64,000 bases of DNA from an uncultured bacterium (GTDB lineage Bacteria > Actinomycetota > Coriobacteriia > Coriobacteriales > Coriobacteriaceae), in contig CAJMPU010000009.1 of assembly GCA_905215505.1 (NCBI GenBank), forward strand, positions 12,836 to 76,835, in the 5' to 3' direction. Below are positions 61,161 to 64,000 of this stretch, piece after piece. The position numbers were made by a program, and so were the translations under genes. Positions within the stretch are counted from its first letter, which is position 1, and each line of letters starts with the position of its first letter. The notes under the pieces are model-generated. The model made no database searches and was not told the DNA's origin. It saw only the letters and a list, made by a program, of their open reading frames with translations.

Positions 61161-62795
61161 TCATCCAGCCGTCGAAATGACCTCGTCACAGGCGGCAAGC
61201 ATCTCCTCGTCATGAGTGACAACGATTACAATATGGTCTCTCTTAATTTCATGAAGCAATTTGATCAGCGCGCCTCGACTCTTCGCATCAAGTGCTGAGG
61301 TCGGTTCATCAAAAAGCATAACGTCCGGCGATTTCAACAGCTGTCTCACAATTGCAATCTTTTGCTTCTCGCCGCCGGACACCCCTCCTTTCCCGCCGTC
61401 AAGCATCGCCGTTGCCCCGTTCTCCACAGAAGCAACCATTTCGTCTAGCCCCAATATGACAAGCATCCGATTCAGCTTATCCATCTCGTAATCATCAGAA
61501 AGCAGCGTAAGATTATCGAGAATCGTCCCCTCAACGATAGGGGGTTCTTGCTCCGTAATGCTGACTCGACACCGCCGCAATGCATATCGATCGATGCAAC
61601 GCTGTGACACCCCGTTGTAGCGAACGGCCCCTTCTGTGTCATCTGGATATAGCCCCAATATCACTGACAGCAGCGAGCTCTTCCCCGAACCATTCGGCCC
61701 CGAGATTCCATATAGCCGACCCCTGGAAAACGCGAGCCCCTCAATGCTTAACGCGACCCTTTCCGCCCCTGGATAACGTAGCTTGATGTTCTCTAGACGG
61801 ATTTCCTCAATCGGACCAAGCGCCAATTTGCCATTCGCTTCCACCGGGACATCCCAAATTCTTTTCAGCCGCTCATAGCATACGCGATTAGTCTGGTAAT
61901 CCCTTCCCCAGCCCAACAAATACTGTACCGCTGAGCTTAAGTTCGAATAATATCCAACAGCAGTCACGAGAAAACCAGGCAACAGTCTCCCGCCCATCAC
62001 TTCAACCGCGCCCACAGCAAGAAGACATCCTTGAGCGGCGGAAGCGACCAACGCGTTGCCAAAGGTAAATCTAGACCCTACTTCCTGATTTGCTCTCATC
62101 GTTGGATAGAGCCCATTAAAAGCTTCGACCAGTACAGCGCGGGACCTATCGAACAAAGCATGTTTGCGGATGAAATCAACTTTCTCCAACTGATCTTGTA
62201 GACAGGAAAAAAACCTCGCGCTCTGCTCTTGTACGTCAAAACTTCTCTCAAACAGCCTTGCGCGTGAAACCGCATAAAAAGCGGCACTCGCTGCCGCAAG
62301 AACAAGGCAGACCACACTCAACTTGATATTCAGGCTACCGAGAACAAACAGGGCGGACAAAAGGGTGATAACGTTGCTTGAAACCCCCACAACCGAGTTG
62401 ATTACGAAGATGACAAGGTCATTAGCGTCGTGATTGATTTGCTGGTTATAATACGACGCGTTGAAGCCCTCGAAGAATGCCTGGGGAAGGTGCTTCACGT
62501 GCTCAAGCGTATCCGCATTTAAGCCGAACCCCGCATGCGACTGAAGGTTGATGTACAGCATCTCTGAGCAATACACTAGTCCCGCTCGAACCGCTTGGAC
62601 CGCAACCAAAATAAGGCAACAAACGAGAACGGCGGCAAGATCGGCGCTGGCCGGCATCGCCAATCGGTTTACCACTATGCCGGTAAGAAAGGGACCCGCA
62701 AGCGCAAGCAGCCCGACCAAAACTGTTACGACAAGATAGGCGTAGAATCGACCGCCCAGTATATATTTTCTACAGAGATTAAGCATCAGCCTCAT
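61161..62795 (-). CDS. ABC exporter (fused permease and ATPase)
   Basis: A half-transporter of about 544 aa. The membrane domain (residues about 15-290) has six hydrophobic segments. The ATPase domain has Walker A 'GISGPNGSGKSSLLSVI', Q loop 'ITEQEPPIVEGTILDNL', signature 'GGVSGGEKQKIAIV', Walker B 'DVMLFDEPTSALD' and switch 'VTHDEE'. There is no N-terminal C39 peptidase. It begins inside the last codons of the radical SAM gene (overlap about 17 nt; starts at 62795 or GTG 62807), so the two form one operon. Its probable job is export of the modified peptide made with that enzyme. Confidence 0.88.
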   Translation of the reverse strand: MRLMLNLCRKYILGGRFYAYLVVTVLVGLLALAGPFLTGIVVNRLAMPASADLAAVLVCCLILVAVQAVRAGLVYCSEMLYINLQSHAGFGLNADTLEHVKHLPQAFFEGFNASYYNQQINHDANDLVIFVINSVVGVSSNVITLLSALFVLGSLNIKLSVVCLVLAAASAAFYAVSRARLFERSFDVQEQSARFFSCLQDQLEKVDFIRKHALFDRSRAVLVEAFNGLYPTMRANQEVGSRFTFGNALVASAAQGCLLAVGAVEVMGGRLLPGFLVTAVGYYSNLSSAVQYLLGWGRDYQTNRVCYERLKRIWDVPVEANGKLALGPIEEIRLENIKLRYPGAERVALSIEGLAFSRGRLYGISGPNGSGKSSLLSVILGLYPDDTEGAVRYNGVSQRCIDRYALRRCRVSITEQEPPIVEGTILDNLTLLSDDYEMDKLNRMLVILGLDEMVASVENGATAMLDGGKGGVSGGEKQKIAIVRQLLKSPDVMLFDEPTSALDAKSRGALIKLLHEIKRDHIVIVVTHDEEMLAACDEVISTAG

Positions 62796-64000
62796 TTTGC
62801 CCCGCACCCCGTTTTGCCGTATTCATCATCTGGGAGAGCAGCATTTTTTGCTCGGCATCATACCGGAAGGAAACGCAACGTTTCCCCTCACCGTTTAAGG
62901 CGTGGTTGGGGCACCCTCCCATGCACATGGGAAAAGCAAAGCACTCTTGGCATTCCGGGTCATCCGGCTCATATGCCATCCAGTTAATCATGTTCTTGCT
63001 CAACATTGGCGGCTCGAAAATAGTTCCGACCCTCCGCTCCTTCATTCCAATGTCATCCCAGCACTTATACAAATCTCCGACGGGATCAACCACGTACGAG
63101 TTGATTCCAACGGCGCAACATATCCCGAAATTCGTCCCACCAAAAGGTTGAACTTTGAAGCCCCGCGCAATTGCCCTTTTATAAAACTCAGTCTCCTCAT
63201 ACGAGAACTCTTTTACAGTAAAGCAGTGGCTGTCGTTCGCACATACCTGATTGATATCGTCAACAGGGGCTAAATAGAAGTGAACCTTATTCATCAGGCC
63301 ATTTAGCTCGAGATAATCCAATAGCTCTTGAGCGGCCTCGATGTTGGTCTTGTCGACGTTGCTCCTTATCGAAATATCGATGATGTCGGCACACTCTTTG
63401 ACGTTCTTGAGAATACGTTCGTATGTAGGGCTTCCGTCGTGAAGAATCCTTCTCGAATCGTGATCCGACTTCGATCCATCTATAGTCACTTGCGCGCTCG
63501 TCACACCACATGCCGCGAGCCTCCTTGCAACATCAGGCGTCAGCAGATAGCCATTTGTCACTATCGATGCGGAATATTCACACGTTGGCCCCACGACATC
63601 TTTCAGATCCGACGTAATCCGTTCGATCATCTTCATTCCGAGCAGAGGCTCGCCGCCGTACCATCCAACTGAGAGACTTGCGATACCAGGATAGTAATCT
63701 TTCACGAACTTGGAGAGCTGTGTCAAAACCTCCTCGCCCATCGTCGTGTACGCCTGTCCCTTTTCATAGCAGTAGGGACAGCAAAAGTTGCAAGCCATCG
63801 TTGGCGCAATGGTAAGGGACAGAGCAGTATTCGCAAAGCGCGCGGCGCGACTTTGCAACCTGATCTCCCCAAGCTCGTCCCTCTCCTCATTGACTAGGAT
63901 GCCTCCCCTTATCAGCTCCGCGACAAGATCATCGGCATCCCGAACGTCCCCTTCTTGAATCCTTTTGAATTTCTGCGCGTATTCCGGATTTAACGACAGG
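62779..64000 (-). CDS. Radical SAM/SPASM peptide-maturation enzyme (partial, N-terminus beyond window)
   Basis: The open frame continues past the right edge; at least 406 residues are visible. The first about 45 ('NPEYAQKFKRIQEG...LVNEERDELGEIR') form the typical N-terminal extension. The radical SAM cluster motif is 'TMACNFCCPYCYEKG' (C-x3-C-x2-C), followed by 'VGWYGGEPLLG'. The C-terminal SPASM region has Cys in 'FGICCAVGINSYVVDPVGDLYKCWDDIG' and 'CQECFAFPMCMGGCPN...GKRC', giving the ligands of two further clusters. Such enzymes install cross-links in ribosomal peptides. The precursor gene is not in the window and should lie upstream (beyond 64000). Confidence 0.9.
   Translation of the reverse strand, partial: LSLNPEYAQKFKRIQEGDVRDADDLVAELIRGGILVNEERDELGEIRLQSRAARFANTALSLTIAPTMACNFCCPYCYEKGQAYTTMGEEVLTQLSKFVKDYYPGIASLSVGWYGGEPLLGMKMIERITSDLKDVVGPTCEYSASIVTNGYLLTPDVARRLAACGVTSAQVTIDGSKSDHDSRRILHDGSPTYERILKNVKECADIIDISIRSNVDKTNIEAAQELLDYLELNGLMNKVHFYLAPVDDINQVCANDSHCFTVKEFSYEETEFYKRAIARGFKVQPFGGTNFGICCAVGINSYVVDPVGDLYKCWDDIGMKERRVGTIFEPPMLSKNMINWMAYEPDDPECQECFAFPMCMGGCPNHALNGEGKRCVSFRYDAEQKMLLSQMMNTAKRGAGQNEADA

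Overview
The window looks like chromosome of a Collinsella-type gut actinobacterium (Coriobacteriia). The basis is the high GC content, the actinobacterial-style gene content with very PTS-rich sugar uptake, a phosphoketolase, a hisZ-hisG fusion, and dense short palindromic repeats between genes. The assignment is inference from gene content; no marker gene such as 16S rRNA is present.

Layout. 1-9 kb: a partial response regulator, an unknown protein, purH, a GNAT acetyltransferase, a large DUF2207-type membrane protein with a glycine-rich tail, gluQRS and a metallophosphoesterase. 9.1-10.7 kb: a small AT-richer accessory patch with an antitoxin-like gene whose apparent partner is cut down to 13 codons, and a restriction-endonuclease-like orphan. 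10.8-15.1 kb: a DUF4342 protein, an OmpR/EnvZ-type two-component pair, a VOC protein, an orphan galactitol-type PTS IIB, a TPR-like protein and tRNA-Leu(TAA). The tRNA 3' end is duplicated about 200 bp downstream, next to a DUF4143 ATPase gene that sits between two 67-bp palindromic elements. 17-22.4 kb: Ppx/GppA phosphatase, septum-formation protein, enolase, MazG, YfcE-like phosphodiesterase and a stand-alone LarC C-terminal domain. 22.8-27.8 kb: a single-chain CydDC-like exporter, a YgbA-like protein and a PHP-type phosphatase. 27.9-36.2 kb: a complete histidine operon on the minus strand (hisZG-D-C-B-H-A-F-I-x-E).

36.4-49.0 kb: a large carbohydrate locus. It has two parallel minus-strand operons, each with a mannose-family PTS (IIA, IIB, IIC, IID) and FrlB-like SIS deglycases, plus a FrlC-like epimerase, an MFS transporter and two GntR/UTRA regulators. 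I read it as uptake and cleavage of Amadori compounds (fructoselysine/glucoselysine type). The two operon promoters share three motifs at matching spacing, and the two deglycase copies look homogenised by gene conversion while their PTS partners have diverged.

49.1-57.7 kb: a small unknown protein, phosphoketolase with its LacI regulator and paired operators, murB, a secreted coiled-coil/NlpC-CHAP hydrolase and galE. 57.8-61.1 kb: a lower-GC island bounded by remnants of two insertion sequences. It carries a translationally coupled AAA ATPase and a Cys-rich protein with a PD-(D/E)xK-like motif, a candidate defence pair. 61.2-64 kb: an ABC exporter and a radical SAM/SPASM enzyme that continues past the edge, the visible part of a peptide-maturation (RiPP) cluster.

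A striking genome-level feature is the number of long, nearly perfect inverted repeats between genes, with arms of 25-33 bp and mostly unrelated arm sequences. One of them lies inside a decayed transposase gene, where it can be seen to have arisen by copying one strand back inverted. This suggests how the others may form.
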